A stretch of DNA of 11,845 nt from Ruminococcus flavefaciens. Its GTDB lineage: Bacteria; Bacillota; Clostridia; Oscillospirales; Ruminococcaceae. A program made the position numbers and the translations under genes. The notes below the pieces were generated by a model that worked only from the letters and a program-made list of their open reading frames with translations, did not search any database and was not told the origin of the DNA. The stretch is from contig CADBAC010000012.1 of assembly GCA_902792495.1 (NCBI GenBank), forward strand, positions 1 to 11,845, given 5' to 3'. Positions 1 to 9,231 of this stretch are shown piece after piece (the stretch's first letter is position 1; every line of letters begins with the position of its first letter).

Positions 1-24
1 AGAACCTTTCCTCAGAAAGGTTTT
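1..24 (-). terminator. Probable terminator hairpin downstream of folD (at window edge)
   Basis: Positions 3-10 and 15-22 form a perfect 8-bp stem around the loop CTCA, extendable by an A-T and a G-T pair to 1-24. Read on the minus strand, the stem is preceded by four A residues, as in many bidirectional terminators. It lies about 60 nt past the folD stop codon. The U-tract for the minus strand would fall outside the window. On the plus strand only TTTT follows, so it could instead end a gene lying to the left. Confidence 0.45.
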
Positions 25-81
25 CCCCGATAAGTTCGTATAATAGTTCCAGCAAAAGCAATGCCGAGAAATACTCAGGCT

Positions 82-939
82 TTATTCGATACCTGCCTGC
101 TGTTTAGCAGCTGTGAGGGTATTTTTCATGAGCATAGCGATGGTCATAGGTCCTACGCCGCCCGGAACAGGAGTGATGAATGAAGCCTTCTTCTCGGCTG
201 ATTCAAACTCTACATCGCCGCAAAGCTTGCCGTTTTCGAGACGGTTCATGCCGACATCGATAACAACTGCGCCTTCCTTTATCATGTCGCCTGTAACGAA
301 ATTAGCACGTCCGATAGCAACTACGAGGATATCTGCGCCGAGGCATATTTCCTTGAGATTCTTTGTCTTGGAGTGGCAGATGGTAACTGTGCCGTTCTTC
401 TGGAGAAGAAGCATTGCCTGGGGCTTGCCTACGATGTTGCTTCTGCCGATAACTACGCACTGCTTGCCTGTTATGTCAGTGCCTGTGCTTTCGATAAGGC
501 GCATAACGCCTGCGGGAGTGCATGGAAGGAATGAATACTCGCCTATCATTATCTTGCCCACGTTGATAGGATGGAATGCGTCAACGTCCTTATCGGGTGA
601 GATAGCGTTGATAACTGCCTTCTCGTCGATATGCTTGGGAAGCGGAAGCTGTACAAGGATTCCGTTTACTCTGTCGTCACGGTTAAGTACATTCACAAGG
701 TCAAGAAGCTGTTCCTGAGTTGTGTTCTCGTCGAGAGCGTACTCATATGACTGGAATCCTACAGCCTCGCAAGCCTTCTTCTTGTTGTTTACGTAAACTC
801 TTGAAGCAGGGTCGTTGCCCACGATTACTACTGCGAGACCTACCTTGAGTCCCTTTTCGTCCCTGAGTTTAGCTGTCTCGTCAGCTACCTCCTGCTTTAC
901 TGCTGCGGAAACTGCTTTTCCGTCGATTATCTGTGCCAT
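82..939 (-). CDS. folD: FolD bifunctional methylenetetrahydrofolate dehydrogenase/cyclohydrolase
   Basis: This cytosolic enzyme interconverts 5,10-methylene-THF, 5,10-methenyl-THF and 10-formyl-THF with NADP. It supplies one-carbon units for purines and formylmethionine. The 285-residue length is normal for the family. Recognisable elements are the substrate region around Y49 and K53 ([16 protein letters not shown]53 matching the catalytic lysine of E. coli FolD) and QLPLP with Q98. Also present are DKDVDAFHP with D121, the Rossmann signature GRSNIVGKP at 166-174, and the C-terminal [10 protein letters not shown] at 258-267. An AAGGAGG ribosome binding site (948-954 on the minus strand) sits 8 nt before the ATG, fixing the start. 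It is the last gene of the M16-lgt-folD unit, 38 bp after lgt. That neighbour has no obvious metabolic link, so the grouping is probably just co-expression of housekeeping genes. Confidence 0.97.
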   Translation of the reverse strand: MAQIIDGKAVSAAVKQEVADETAKLRDEKGLKVGLAVVIVGNDPASRVYVNNKKKACEAVGFQSYEYALDENTTQEQLLDLVNVLNRDDRVNGILVQLPLPKHIDEKAVINAISPDKDVDAFHPINVGKIMIGEYSFLPCTPAGVMRLIESTGTDITGKQCVVIGRSNIVGKPQAMLLLQKNGTVTICHSKTKNLKEICLGADILVVAIGRANFVTGDMIKEGAVVIDVGMNRLENGKLCGDVEFESAEKKASFITPVPGGVGPMTIAMLMKNTLTAAKQQAGIE

Positions 940-977
940 TATTATTTCCTCCTTGGATTTTTGTTTGATTCTGAAAT

Positions 978-2048
978 TTATTCGTTGTCAGCGTTTTCGC
1001 TGTCATCTTCTGTTGTTTCATCCTGATCGTCGTTGTCATCACCGAGGATACTCTCAGCTTTATCGTCATCGGCCTTTTCATCCTCAGCGGTCATTCCCAT
1101 TCGCTTTCTCAGGCCCTCTTCAATAAGCTGACGGGATTCCTCTGTGCTTGAATACAGCACGAATCTCTCGGGGTCACGCTTTCTTCTGAAGAAGAACACA
1201 AGCTGGAGTATGATCGATACTACTACAAGTATTGCCGAAAGCATCTGTGAGAATTTCAGGCTGCCTGCCATAAGGCTGTCTGTGCGGAGTCCCTCGATAA
1301 CGAAGCGGCCTGCGCCGTACCATGCCATGTACATCAGGAAGATCTGTCCGTCGTACTTTCTTCTCTTTGACCATGTGGAAAGCACAAGGAATCCCAGCAG
1401 ACACCATATGGATTCATACAAGAAGCAGGGATGAACCGTCTGATCCCACATCATAGCGGCATTTCCGTTGATGTTCATTTCGCCGCCGATAGCAGTCTGG
1501 TCGATTATGGTCTGCTGTATGCGTCCGCCTGTGATGCCGAGGAATGACGAGGTATTCGAGCCGAAGCATTCCTGATTCACGAAATTGCCCCAGCGTCCGA
1601 TGCCCTGACCGATGAGGAATCCGATGGATACGATGTCCAGCATGGGAAGCACCTTTACTTTGCGTATTTTGCAGATGATGAGTCCCACCAGTATGGCGCC
1701 GATGAGACCGCCGTAAATGGCAAGTCCGCCGTTCCGGGTATTGAATATGGCCTTGATGTCGCCTTTGTATTCATCCCAGCGGAGAAGCACGTAATAGGTC
1801 CTCGCACCGATGATACCGCCGATAACTCCGCCGATTATTGCGTCAATGGCTCTGTCTGCGTCAAGTCCGAAACGTTTCATTCTCGGAAGTACATAGATAA
1901 GGGCGAGTATCAGTCCCAGTACGATTATGATGCCGTACCACTGTATATTGAAGCTTCCTATGGTGAAAGCGGTAGGGTCGATGTGGAATGTCCAGCCCAG
2001 TTTCGGGAACTGTATCTCTGTCAGGTCGTTTATCCGTTCTACATTCAT
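978..2048 (-). CDS. lgt: Prolipoprotein diacylglyceryl transferase with acidic C-terminal extension
   Basis: Lgt is a polytopic membrane enzyme. It transfers a diacylglyceryl group from phosphatidylglycerol to the lipobox cysteine of prolipoproteins, the first step of lipoprotein maturation. Support comes from the Lgt signature [13 protein letters not shown] at 151-163, HPCFLYES at 206-213, AIYGGLIG at 110-117, [11 protein letters not shown] at 247-257, and several hydrophobic segments. The N-terminus ([13 protein letters not shown], 27-39) is typical. Tyr112 stands where E. coli has His103, which I recall as common in Firmicutes. At 356 residues it is longer than the usual 260-300: after the last membrane span (about 268-287) a basic stretch (RRKRD, 288-292) leads into a tail in which 19 of residues 321-356 are Asp or Glu. 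The ATG lies 2 nt after the stop of the M16 protease gene, so translation is probably coupled. Confidence 0.95.
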   Translation of the reverse strand: MNVERINDLTEIQFPKLGWTFHIDPTAFTIGSFNIQWYGIIIVLGLILALIYVLPRMKRFGLDADRAIDAIIGGVIGGIIGARTYYVLLRWDEYKGDIKAIFNTRNGGLAIYGGLIGAILVGLIICKIRKVKVLPMLDIVSIGFLIGQGIGRWGNFVNQECFGSNTSSFLGITGGRIQQTIIDQTAIGGEMNINGNAAMMWDQTVHPCFLYESIWCLLGFLVLSTWSKRRKYDGQIFLMYMAWYGAGRFVIEGLRTDSLMAGSLKFSQMLSAILVVVSIILQLVFFFRRKRDPERFVLYSSTEESRQLIEEGLRKRMGMTAEDEKADDDKAESILGDDNDDQDETTEDDSENADNE

Positions 2049-2050
2049 GC

Positions 2051-3331
2051 TTATTCAGCCATCCTTTCTATAACAGACAGAACCAGCTTGTCATCGCTGA
2101 GTTCACTGCTCATGAAATCCAGTACATCCTGTGGTGTCAGTTCTGCAAGTCTGTCTATGGTATCAAAGGGCGAAAGGCCGTCCATGTGTGCGCCCGACAT
2201 AACAGTTGCCACCATTTCCACGTTGTTCAGTTCCCTGACAAGGCCTGCGTACATTCCCTTCTGGAAACGTCGGAAGTCCTTTTCGGGGATGCCTTCGCTT
2301 ATGAAACGCTTCACTTCACGGATGACGTTTTCTCTGATACTATCGGAGTCTTCGGATTCTCCGCTGATTATCAGCGAGAAGAAGCCGTCACCGCTGAACA
2401 CTTCATAGGCAAATGTGGAATTTATAATTCCTTCCATAAGCATTTTCTGATACATCTCCGAGGAAACATCTGTAAGAAATTCACCTGCCATAGCGGCGGC
2501 AATGTTCTTTTTCAGCCTGTCCATTCCCGAAGCAGGTCTGCATTTCCAGCCAAGGTTGAATATGGAAGCTCCCACATTCTCCTTTTCACGTATCTCCCTT
2601 TTCACGATGTTATCGGGCTCTTCGGGGAATACCATTTCGAGCCCCTTGTCCTCGCAGGGACGGAGGTACTCATCGCAGATAGCAAGCACTTCGTCGGCTT
2701 TGACGTTTCCTGCAATGGAAAGCACCATATTATTGAGATTGTAGAATGAATCGTAGCATTTGTACAGAAGTTCCGGAGTTATCTGTGCTATGCTTTCCTG
2801 AGTGCCTGCAATGTCTATCCTGACGGGATGAGCGTGGTACATACAGCCCAGCATATTGAACATCACACGCCATTCGGGACTATCGTTGGTCATCTGTATC
2901 TCCTGACCGATGATGCCAAGTTCCTTATCCACGCTTTCCTGAGTGAAAAATGGCTTCTGCACGAAATCCAGAAGTATTTTCAGATTCTCCTGATAGTTCT
3001 TTGAACAGCTGAAAGTATAGCAGGTCTTATCGAAGGAAGTATAGGCATTGCCGCTTGCTCCCGTTTTTGCGTAAAGTTCAAAGACCTCGCAGTCCTCATT
3101 TTCAAAGAGCTTGTGTTCGAGAAAATGGGCGATGCCCTCGGGGACAACGGTGTATTCCTTATCGTCCCTGTTTCTGAACATGGTATTGACCGAGCCGTAC
3201 TTAGTGCCGAAAATGGCTTCGATACTGCTGAATCCGTTCATTTCGGCGATGTAGATGTCAAGGCCGCTCTTATGCTTTACATGGATACAGCTGTCGCCTG
3301 TATGTGAACTTGAAAGGATCTCTTTCATCAT
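2051..3331 (-). CDS. M16B-family zinc metallopeptidase, catalytically complete (YmfH-like)
   Basis: This is a 426-residue peptidase of the M16 (insulinase/processing-protease) family. The inverted zinc motif HFLEH is at 69-73: H69 and H73 are metal ligands and E72 the catalytic base. The downstream pair E137 and E144 (ELGIIGQE) has the 7-residue spacing of the family's acidic residue and third ligand. No signal peptide is seen, so it is probably cytoplasmic. It most resembles B. subtilis YmfH, which is encoded next to the non-catalytic YmfF, as here. The Arg/Tyr pair typical of the partner's C-terminal domain is not evident in this subunit. Two adjacent ATGs at 3331 and 3328 overlap the upstream TGA stop. 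The AAGGAGG site (3336-3342) is spaced 4 nt from the first and 7 nt from the second, so the true start may be 3328. Substrate unknown; relatives act in peptide turnover or leader removal. Confidence 0.9.
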   Translation of the reverse strand: MMKEILSSSHTGDSCIHVKHKSGLDIYIAEMNGFSSIEAIFGTKYGSVNTMFRNRDDKEYTVVPEGIAHFLEHKLFENEDCEVFELYAKTGASGNAYTSFDKTCYTFSCSKNYQENLKILLDFVQKPFFTQESVDKELGIIGQEIQMTNDSPEWRVMFNMLGCMYHAHPVRIDIAGTQESIAQITPELLYKCYDSFYNLNNMVLSIAGNVKADEVLAICDEYLRPCEDKGLEMVFPEEPDNIVKREIREKENVGASIFNLGWKCRPASGMDRLKKNIAAAMAGEFLTDVSSEMYQKMLMEGIINSTFAYEVFSGDGFFSLIISGESEDSDSIRENVIREVKRFISEGIPEKDFRRFQKGMYAGLVRELNNVEMVATVMSGAHMDGLSPFDTIDRLAELTPQDVLDFMSSELSDDKLVLSVIERMAE

Positions 3332-4590
3332 TTCGCCTCCTTATCCAGCATGAGATAAACCGAATCCAGCTTCAGTGACTTTGCCGCTTCGGTAAGACGT
3401 TCACGGGTAACACTGCTGTAACGGCTGAATATCTCCTGCGGTGTCAGCACTTCTCCGTCGCAGAGGCGCTCGAAGTACCATCCCGAATAGGACGACATGG
3501 TATCGCCTATCTGACAGAGTGCATTGTCGGTATACAGCAGAGCGCTGTTTATCTCCTCATCGGTTATCTCTCCTCTGCAAGCCTCGTCAAGCTGAGCAAG
3601 TATCTCCGCCTTCGCCTTTTCGATGTTGCTGCGCTCCACACCGCTGTCGATGATGAGAGTGCCCTTTGTCATCGAAACGCTGCATGAGCAGTAGTAGCAG
3701 AGGCTCAGCTTCTCACGTACATTCCTGAAAAGCTTGGATGTAGCGGTCTCGCCTAAGATTATGCTGAGGAGTTTCATTGCGTAGATATCCTCGGAAGGAG
3801 TTTTCAGCGTCAGCACCATTTTGCACTGTCTTACATCGAATTCCTCGCTGACAGTTTCGGGTTCGGTTTTAAGGGGACTCCTGCTGATGAACTGCACAGG
3901 CAGCGGATGGCGCTCCACGGCCGCAAAGCCCTTTCTCAGCATCTCCTCTATTTTCGGATCGGGATCGGCAGAAACATAAGACGCTTCTATCACGGCAGTC
4001 TCAAGGATATGCCTGTAAGCGGCATAAGCACTTGCAGCGGTGGAAGCCTCGGCAGTTTCTCTTGTACCGTAGCTGTAATTGGCTGCGGGCTCGTCCCTGA
4101 AAGCCACAGCAGCGGCTCTTGCAAAGGCATATGAGCGCTTGCTGTTCAGTTCGGCTTCTATGCGGTCGAAAAGTTCCTTCTGCTCGATGTTGAAAAGTTC
4201 ATCGTCAAAAGCTCCGTCAGCGGCATTGGGACTGAACAGACAGTCGCTGAATATCTTCAGCATACCGCCCTGAATGTCCTCGCCGTAAATGGCATATCTG
4301 TTGGAGAGCCACGAGGATGTGATACCCAGTATCTGGAGATCTCCCCTTTTGCGTGTGAACGAGGAAATGGAAGAACCGTAAAGTTCGGACAGCACCTCAC
4401 TCAGTTCGGCAATGGTCTTATGCTGTGAATTGGCATCAGAAAGAATGCTGAAACCAATAGCGTTGTCAGACGTGCTCTTTTTATCGAGAGGGATGATGAA
4501 TCTCACTGTCAGCAGCGATGATTTGAATTTCTCGTCGATAATAGTGGTCAGGCCTATCTTATCGCCTATTTCTATACGATCATATTTCAT
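3328..4590 (-). CDS. M16-family peptidase-like subunit lacking the zinc motif (YmfF-like)
   Basis: This 420-residue M16-fold protein has no HxxEH: the expected N-terminal position (about 44-60, from NAIGFSIL onward) has no such motif. It retains the C-terminal family motif VREKLSLCYY, with R292 and Y299. That is the substrate-binding Arg/Tyr pair seen in the non-catalytic subunits of M16B heterodimers. It is therefore probably the partner of the catalytic protein encoded immediately downstream. The open frame runs back to 4671, but I choose the ATG at 4590. An AGGAG site sits 7 nt before it, and a clear promoter lies at 4640-4668, so a start at 4671 would be upstream of the transcript. Its last codons (D-K-E-A-K) contain the ribosome binding site of the next gene, and the TGA stop overlaps that gene's start. 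First gene of the four-gene unit. Confidence 0.88.
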   Translation of the reverse strand: MKYDRIEIGDKIGLTTIIDEKFKSSLLTVRFIIPLDKKSTSDNAIGFSILSDANSQHKTIAELSEVLSELYGSSISSFTRKRGDLQILGITSSWLSNRYAIYGEDIQGGMLKIFSDCLFSPNAADGAFDDELFNIEQKELFDRIEAELNSKRSYAFARAAAVAFRDEPAANYSYGTRETAEASTAASAYAAYRHILETAVIEASYVSADPDPKIEEMLRKGFAAVERHPLPVQFISRSPLKTEPETVSEEFDVRQCKMVLTLKTPSEDIYAMKLLSIILGETATSKLFRNVREKLSLCYYCSCSVSMTKGTLIIDSGVERSNIEKAKAEILAQLDEACRGEITDEEINSALLYTDNALCQIGDTMSSYSGWYFERLCDGEVLTPQEIFSRYSSVTRERLTEAAKSLKLDSVYLMLDKEAK

Positions 4591-4595
4591 ATGAC

Positions 4596-4616
4596 AGCTC
4601 CTGTTAAAGCTCCTGT
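4596..4616 (-). repeat. Duplicated 9-nt ribosome-binding-site repeat in the M16 leader
   Basis: On the minus strand the sequence ACAGGAGCT occurs twice (4608-4616 and 4596-4604), separated by 3 nt, just before the ATG at 4590. Each copy holds an AGGAG core. Only the proximal copy is at a normal 7-nt spacing from the start; the other is about 19 nt away. Confidence 0.6.
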
Positions 4617-4639
4617 AGCGGAGCAGAATAATACAGTTA

Positions 4640-4668
4640 ATTATACCACATTCTATAATAAAATGCAA
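4640..4668 (-). promoter_or_regulatory. Promoter of the M16-M16-lgt-folD unit
   Basis: On the minus strand, TTGCAT (4668-4663) and a perfect TATAAT (4645-4640) are separated by exactly 17 nt, a housekeeping sigma-A-type promoter. Transcription should begin near 4633 and give a leader of about 43 nt before the ATG at 4590. It lies between the gdhA terminator and the first M16 gene, so the unit is independent of gdhA. Confidence 0.8.
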
Positions 4669-4670
4669 CA

Positions 4671-4707
4671 CAAAAAACTCTCCCGTCGGTTAGCACAACG
4701 GGAGAGT
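4671..4707 (-). terminator. Intrinsic terminator of gdhA
   Basis: Positions 4677-4686 pair perfectly with 4698-4707 (10 bp, core CTCTCCCGT/ACGGGAGAG) around an 11-nt loop. Read on the minus strand, the stem is followed immediately by TTTTTTGTG. It begins 54 nt after the gdhA stop codon and overlaps the start of the next promoter region, a compact arrangement. Confidence 0.9.
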
Positions 4708-4761
4708 GGTATTTACTGCTCTGACACTAATGAGTCACTATTAGTTTTCAGTTAATTTTTA

Positions 4762-6228
<1,467 letters not shown>

Positions 6229-6340
6229 TTACATTTTTCCCTCGATTTGGTTATTCTGCTCAAACATCAGGGCGACTTTCACTGTAAAATCGGTGATTTT
6301 TTCGCAGCAGAAGGTCACCTATTGTTGTGTATATGCCGAT

Positions 6341-6531
6341 GGAACGGCGAGGGCGCCGTTCCCTACATATTGTTTCATTTACTTTTACGGGCGGATGATA
6401 TCCGCCCCTACATTCACATTAATGGTCGCCCGACAACCTACGCAAGCCGTCGAGCGACCTGAAACTCATCGCTTTGCAAGAAGTTAGGCGCTTGCGCCGA
6501 ATCGTGACCGTGGTCAAGCTGACGTCAGCTT
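6341..6531. repeat. Cluster of palindromic (REP-like) hairpins in the divergent intergenic region
   Basis: The gap between gdhA and the MBOAT gene (6130-6678) holds no convincing gene, only promoters and this hairpin cluster. Its parts are: (1) 6341-6362, GGAACGGC/GCCGTTCC stem; (2) 6389-6407, GGGCGGAT/ATCCGCCC stem with 3-nt loop; (3) 6424-6459, GGTCGC-C-CGAC against GTCG-A-GCGACC, 14-nt loop; (4) 6487-6498, GGCGC/GCGCC; (5) 6516-6531, perfect palindrome AAGCTGACGTCAGCTT. Hairpins 1 and 2 are both followed by CCTACAT, suggesting copies of one repeat family. From memory, GGGCGG...CCGCCCCTACA elements are scattered in Ruminococcaceae intergenic regions; I could not check this. Confidence 0.6.
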
Positions 6532-6549
6532 GGAGCGGGAAATTTAGTA

Positions 6550-6578
6550 TTGACTTTTCTGCTGATATTGTGTAAAAT
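6550..6578 (+). promoter_or_regulatory. Promoter of the MBOAT-SGNH genes
   Basis: TTGACT (6550-6555) and TAAAAT (6573-6578) are separated by 17 nt, each one base from consensus. The start of transcription would be near 6585, with a leader of about 94 nt. That leader contains a 13-nt inverted repeat (TTTGTA-T-TACAAA, 6594-6606) just after the start, a possible operator. Confidence 0.75.
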
Positions 6579-6678
6579 AGTAATGTACGATTTTTTGTAT
6601 TACAAAGCGTTATTTTCTATAAAAATATACATTATGAGAACAAAAGAATCTTCGACCAAATAATAAAGGGTGATCTAA

Positions 6679-8070
6679 TTGGTATTCAGCAGTCTGGAAT
6701 TCTTATTCATCTTCCTGCCTGTTTTTCTGATAATTTATGCCGCTGCCCCCTCGAAATACAAAAACCTTATCATACTTCTGGGCAGTGTGGTTTTCTACAG
6801 TCTGGGCGTTAAAAAGCCCGTTTATATCGTCCTCTTCCTGCTGACGAATATGCTCAACTTCATAGTCGGTCAGTTCATCGAGGACTCCCCGAAATTCAAG
6901 AAACCGTGGCTTGCTTTCGGTGTGGCCTTCAATTTCTGGTGGCTCATCTTCTTCAAATACTGGACATTCGGCACGGAGAACATCAATATCCTGTTCGGGG
7001 CGGATCTGCCGCTGAAGGACATAATCCTTCCTATAGGTATAAGCTTCTACACCTTCCAGAACGTCTCCTACATCATCGACGTTTACAGGCGAAAAACTCC
7101 TGCGGAACGAAGTCTTATCAACTACGGCGCATACATCAGTATGTTCCCCCAGCTTATCGCAGGCCCTATCGTAACTTACAGCACAGTCGCAAAACAGCTT
7201 CAGGAAAGGACCCATAATATCCGCAAAGTCGAGGAAGGTCTAAAGACCTTTACTATCGGTCTCGGCTACAAGGTCCTCATCGCCAATCAGATAGGCGGCC
7301 TCTGGAGCGATATTTCCATGATCGGCTATGAGAGTATCTCCTCTCCGCTGGCTTGGATGGGTATTTTCGCTTACTCCTTCCAGCTTTATTTCGATTTCTG
7401 CGGCTACTCGCTGATGGCTATAGGTCTTGGCAAACTCATGGGCTTCGACCTCCCACGGAATTTCGACCATCCATACACTTCCCTCACTATGACAGAATTC
7501 TGGAGAAGATGGCACATCACTCTGGGTTCGTGGTTCAGGGAATACGTTTACATTCCTCTCGGCGGAAACCGCAAAGGCTCGGGCAGACTGGTGTTCAACA
7601 GCTTTGTTGTATGGCTGTTCACAGGCATCTGGCACGGCGCAAGCTGGAACTTCATCATATGGGGACTTGTCCTCTTCGCCATCATCATGAGCGAAAAATT
7701 CTGGACAGGCAAGTTCTTCAATGAGCACAAGGCCGCAGGCCACATCTACATGATACTGCTCATTCCGCTGACATGGCTGATTTTCTCCATTACGGATTTC
7801 CACGACCTCAGCGTTTACTTCAAGCGCCTGCTTCCGTTCATCCCGCAGAAGACCTACTCCATCCTTGACAAGGATTACCTGAAGTATCTTCTCGAATACA
7901 AGACCTACTTCATCGCAGGCATCCTCTTCTCCACAAAGCTCCCTCAGAAGCTGTACGAGAAGTACAAGGATACCGTGGTCTGCTCACTTCTGCTTCTGGC
8001 AGTTTTCTGGGCTTCGGTATATTGTATGTACAAGGGACTGAACGACCCGTTCATGTACTTCAGATTCTGA
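6679..8070 (+). CDS. MBOAT-family membrane O-acyltransferase (AlgI/PatA-like)
   Basis: This 463-residue polytopic membrane protein of the MBOAT family probably carries acyl (usually acetyl) groups across the membrane for transfer to a surface polymer. The N-terminus VFSSLEFLFIFLPVF is characteristic of the AlgI branch. Conserved blocks are PIGISFYTFQ (118-127), FPQLIAGPI (156-164), FDFCGYSLMAIGLGKLMGF (238-256), FWRRWHITL (274-282, H279) and GIWHGASWNFIIWG (316-329) with the presumed catalytic H319. The start codon is TTG at 6679, supported by AAAGGG 8 nt upstream and by the family N-terminus beginning exactly there. The membrane-anchored SGNH protein 53 bp downstream is the expected partner, as in AlgI/AlgJ-X or PatA/PatB pairs. 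The polymer (peptidoglycan, teichoic acid or exopolysaccharide) cannot be told from the sequence. Confidence 0.92.
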   Translation: MVFSSLEFLFIFLPVFLIIYAAAPSKYKNLIILLGSVVFYSLGVKKPVYIVLFLLTNMLNFIVGQFIEDSPKFKKPWLAFGVAFNFWWLIFFKYWTFGTENINILFGADLPLKDIILPIGISFYTFQNVSYIIDVYRRKTPAERSLINYGAYISMFPQLIAGPIVTYSTVAKQLQERTHNIRKVEEGLKTFTIGLGYKVLIANQIGGLWSDISMIGYESISSPLAWMGIFAYSFQLYFDFCGYSLMAIGLGKLMGFDLPRNFDHPYTSLTMTEFWRRWHITLGSWFREYVYIPLGGNRKGSGRLVFNSFVVWLFTGIWHGASWNFIIWGLVLFAIIMSEKFWTGKFFNEHKAAGHIYMILLIPLTWLIFSITDFHDLSVYFKRLLPFIPQKTYSILDKDYLKYLLEYKTYFIAGILFSTKLPQKLYEKYKDTVVCSLLLLAVFWASVYCMYKGLNDPFMYFRF

Positions 8071-8123
8071 TCTCATTGCACGCTCATGCGGCATCATGAT
8101 TTAAAATAAGGGGTAATACTTTA

Positions 8124-9173
8124 ATGAATAAATACAGACAGTGTATGTATACGGTGATACTCATTCTCACCTGTCTTGTGGCTTCACCTTTCATCTTCAA
8201 ACAGATATGGGATACCAGCTCTGCCAAGAAGAACAAGGCCGACAAAAAAGAGCCCAAGGTCATAGCGGCTGAAACTACTGTTCCCGAATCGGAACAGCCG
8301 ACTACCGAGGCTCCGGAAAGCACCGAGGCTGAAGAAAAGCCGACCGAGGAACCTGCTACAAAGGCTGAACCCGAAAAAAGCGATTTCCACTTCGGTACAA
8401 GCGATGCTTCCTATTTCGATGATGCTCTCTTCATCGGCGATTCCCGTACAGTCGGCATCAAGGAGTACGGCTATCTCAAAAATGCCGATTACTTCTGCAG
8501 CGTTGGTCTTTCCGCTTACAAGATAGCCAATGAATACGTTGACGGCAGCACCATAAGCGATAAGCTCAGCAGCAAGGAATACGGCAAGATATACGTTATG
8601 CTGGGCATAAACGAAGTTGCTAACGATACGGAATACACTATTTCCGCTTTCCGTTCACTTCTCGAAACTATCCGTGAATATCAGCCCGATGCCGTTATCT
8701 ACCTTGAGGGCAACCTCCACGTAACTGCTGCGGCTCAGACCGAGAATATCACAAACGAAGGCATTGACGCTCTCAACTTCAAGCTTTCAGAACTTGCTGA
8801 CGACAACGAGAACGTTTACTTCATCAATATCAATGAGGTATTCGACGACGAAACAGGTTCACTTACTCCCGAATTCACCAGCGACGGTATCCACGTTCTC
8901 GGTAAATATTACGAGACATGGTGCGACTGGTTCTGTGCAAATACAGTTATCTACGGCGATGCTCCCGAGGCTGAGACCACCACCGAGACCGTTACCGACA
9001 CTACCGAAGCCGAATCTGAGGAGTACGCCGAAGAAGAGCAGTATTACGACAACAGCGGCGATACATACGAAAGCTACGACAACTACAGCGGCGATGGTAG
9101 CTACAGTGACGACGGCTCCTATTACGGCGAAAGCGATTCATACAACAACGATCCATACAATAACGAATACTGA
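8124..9173 (+). CDS. Membrane-anchored SGNH/GDSL-fold protein, probable O-acylation partner
   Basis: This 349-residue protein has an N-terminal membrane anchor (about 8-26, no lipobox or clear cleavage site), so the rest lies outside the cell. A Lys-rich then Thr/Glu/Pro-rich linker (31-90) leads to an SGNH domain. Block I is FIGDSRTVG with nucleophile S107, block II has G128, block III is GINE with N163, and block V is SDGIHV with D254 and H257. All four catalytic positions are therefore present, fitting an acyltransferase or esterase. The C-terminal 70 residues are low complexity, first Thr/Glu-rich then Tyr/Asp/Ser/Asn-rich (12 Tyr in the last 49 residues), with no Lys or Arg after K261 and no LPxTG motif. 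A start at 8124 follows AAGGGG about 11 nt upstream. Its position after the MBOAT gene suggests it transfers the exported acyl group to a wall or capsule polymer. Confidence 0.87.
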   Translation: MNKYRQCMYTVILILTCLVASPFIFKQIWDTSSAKKNKADKKEPKVIAAETTVPESEQPTTEAPESTEAEEKPTEEPATKAEPEKSDFHFGTSDASYFDDALFIGDSRTVGIKEYGYLKNADYFCSVGLSAYKIANEYVDGSTISDKLSSKEYGKIYVMLGINEVANDTEYTISAFRSLLETIREYQPDAVIYLEGNLHVTAAAQTENITNEGIDALNFKLSELADDNENVYFININEVFDDETGSLTPEFTSDGIHVLGKYYETWCDWFCANTVIYGDAPEAETTTETVTDTTEAESEEYAEEEQYYDNSGDTYESYDNYSGDGSYSDDGSYYGESDSYNNDPYNNEY

Positions 9174-9180
9174 TATCCGA

Positions 9181-9206
9181 GAGCTGGGAGGATCACCTTT
9201 CAGCTC
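9181..9206 (+). other. Hairpin between SGNH and kinase genes
   Basis: GAGCTGGGAGG (9181-9191) pairs with CCTTTCAGCTC (9196-9206) around ATCA, 11 bp including two G-U pairs. No T-run follows, so it does not look like an intrinsic terminator. It may be an mRNA processing or stabilising hairpin, tuning expression of the kinase relative to the acylation genes. No promoter is visible in the 58-bp gap, so the kinase is probably cotranscribed with the SGNH gene. Confidence 0.5.
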
Positions 9207-9231
9207 TCAATTCACAAAATGAGGTAATTAT

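Noticed and set aside
1988..2749. 253-codon plus-strand frame opposite lgt and the M16 protease
   Set aside because: It lies antisense to two well-supported genes, has no promoter or ribosome binding site, and is an antisense shadow.
2051..4590. RiPP or bacteriocin-processing locus based on the M16 pair
   Set aside because: No precursor peptide, radical SAM enzyme, cyclase or ABC exporter is found nearby; neighbours are lgt, folD and gdhA.
4591..4671. N-terminal extension of the first M16 gene to 4671
   Set aside because: The region contains the promoter and leader, including the TATAAT box, and the ribosome binding site fits the start at 4590.
6424..6531. A riboswitch or structured RNA in the MBOAT upstream region
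   Set aside because: Several hairpins are present but no known riboswitch core is recognisable, and they lie upstream of the promoter, so they would not be in the mRNA.
7240..7803. 187-codon minus-strand frame opposite the MBOAT gene
   Set aside because: It is antisense to a membrane protein gene whose conserved motifs fully account for the sequence.
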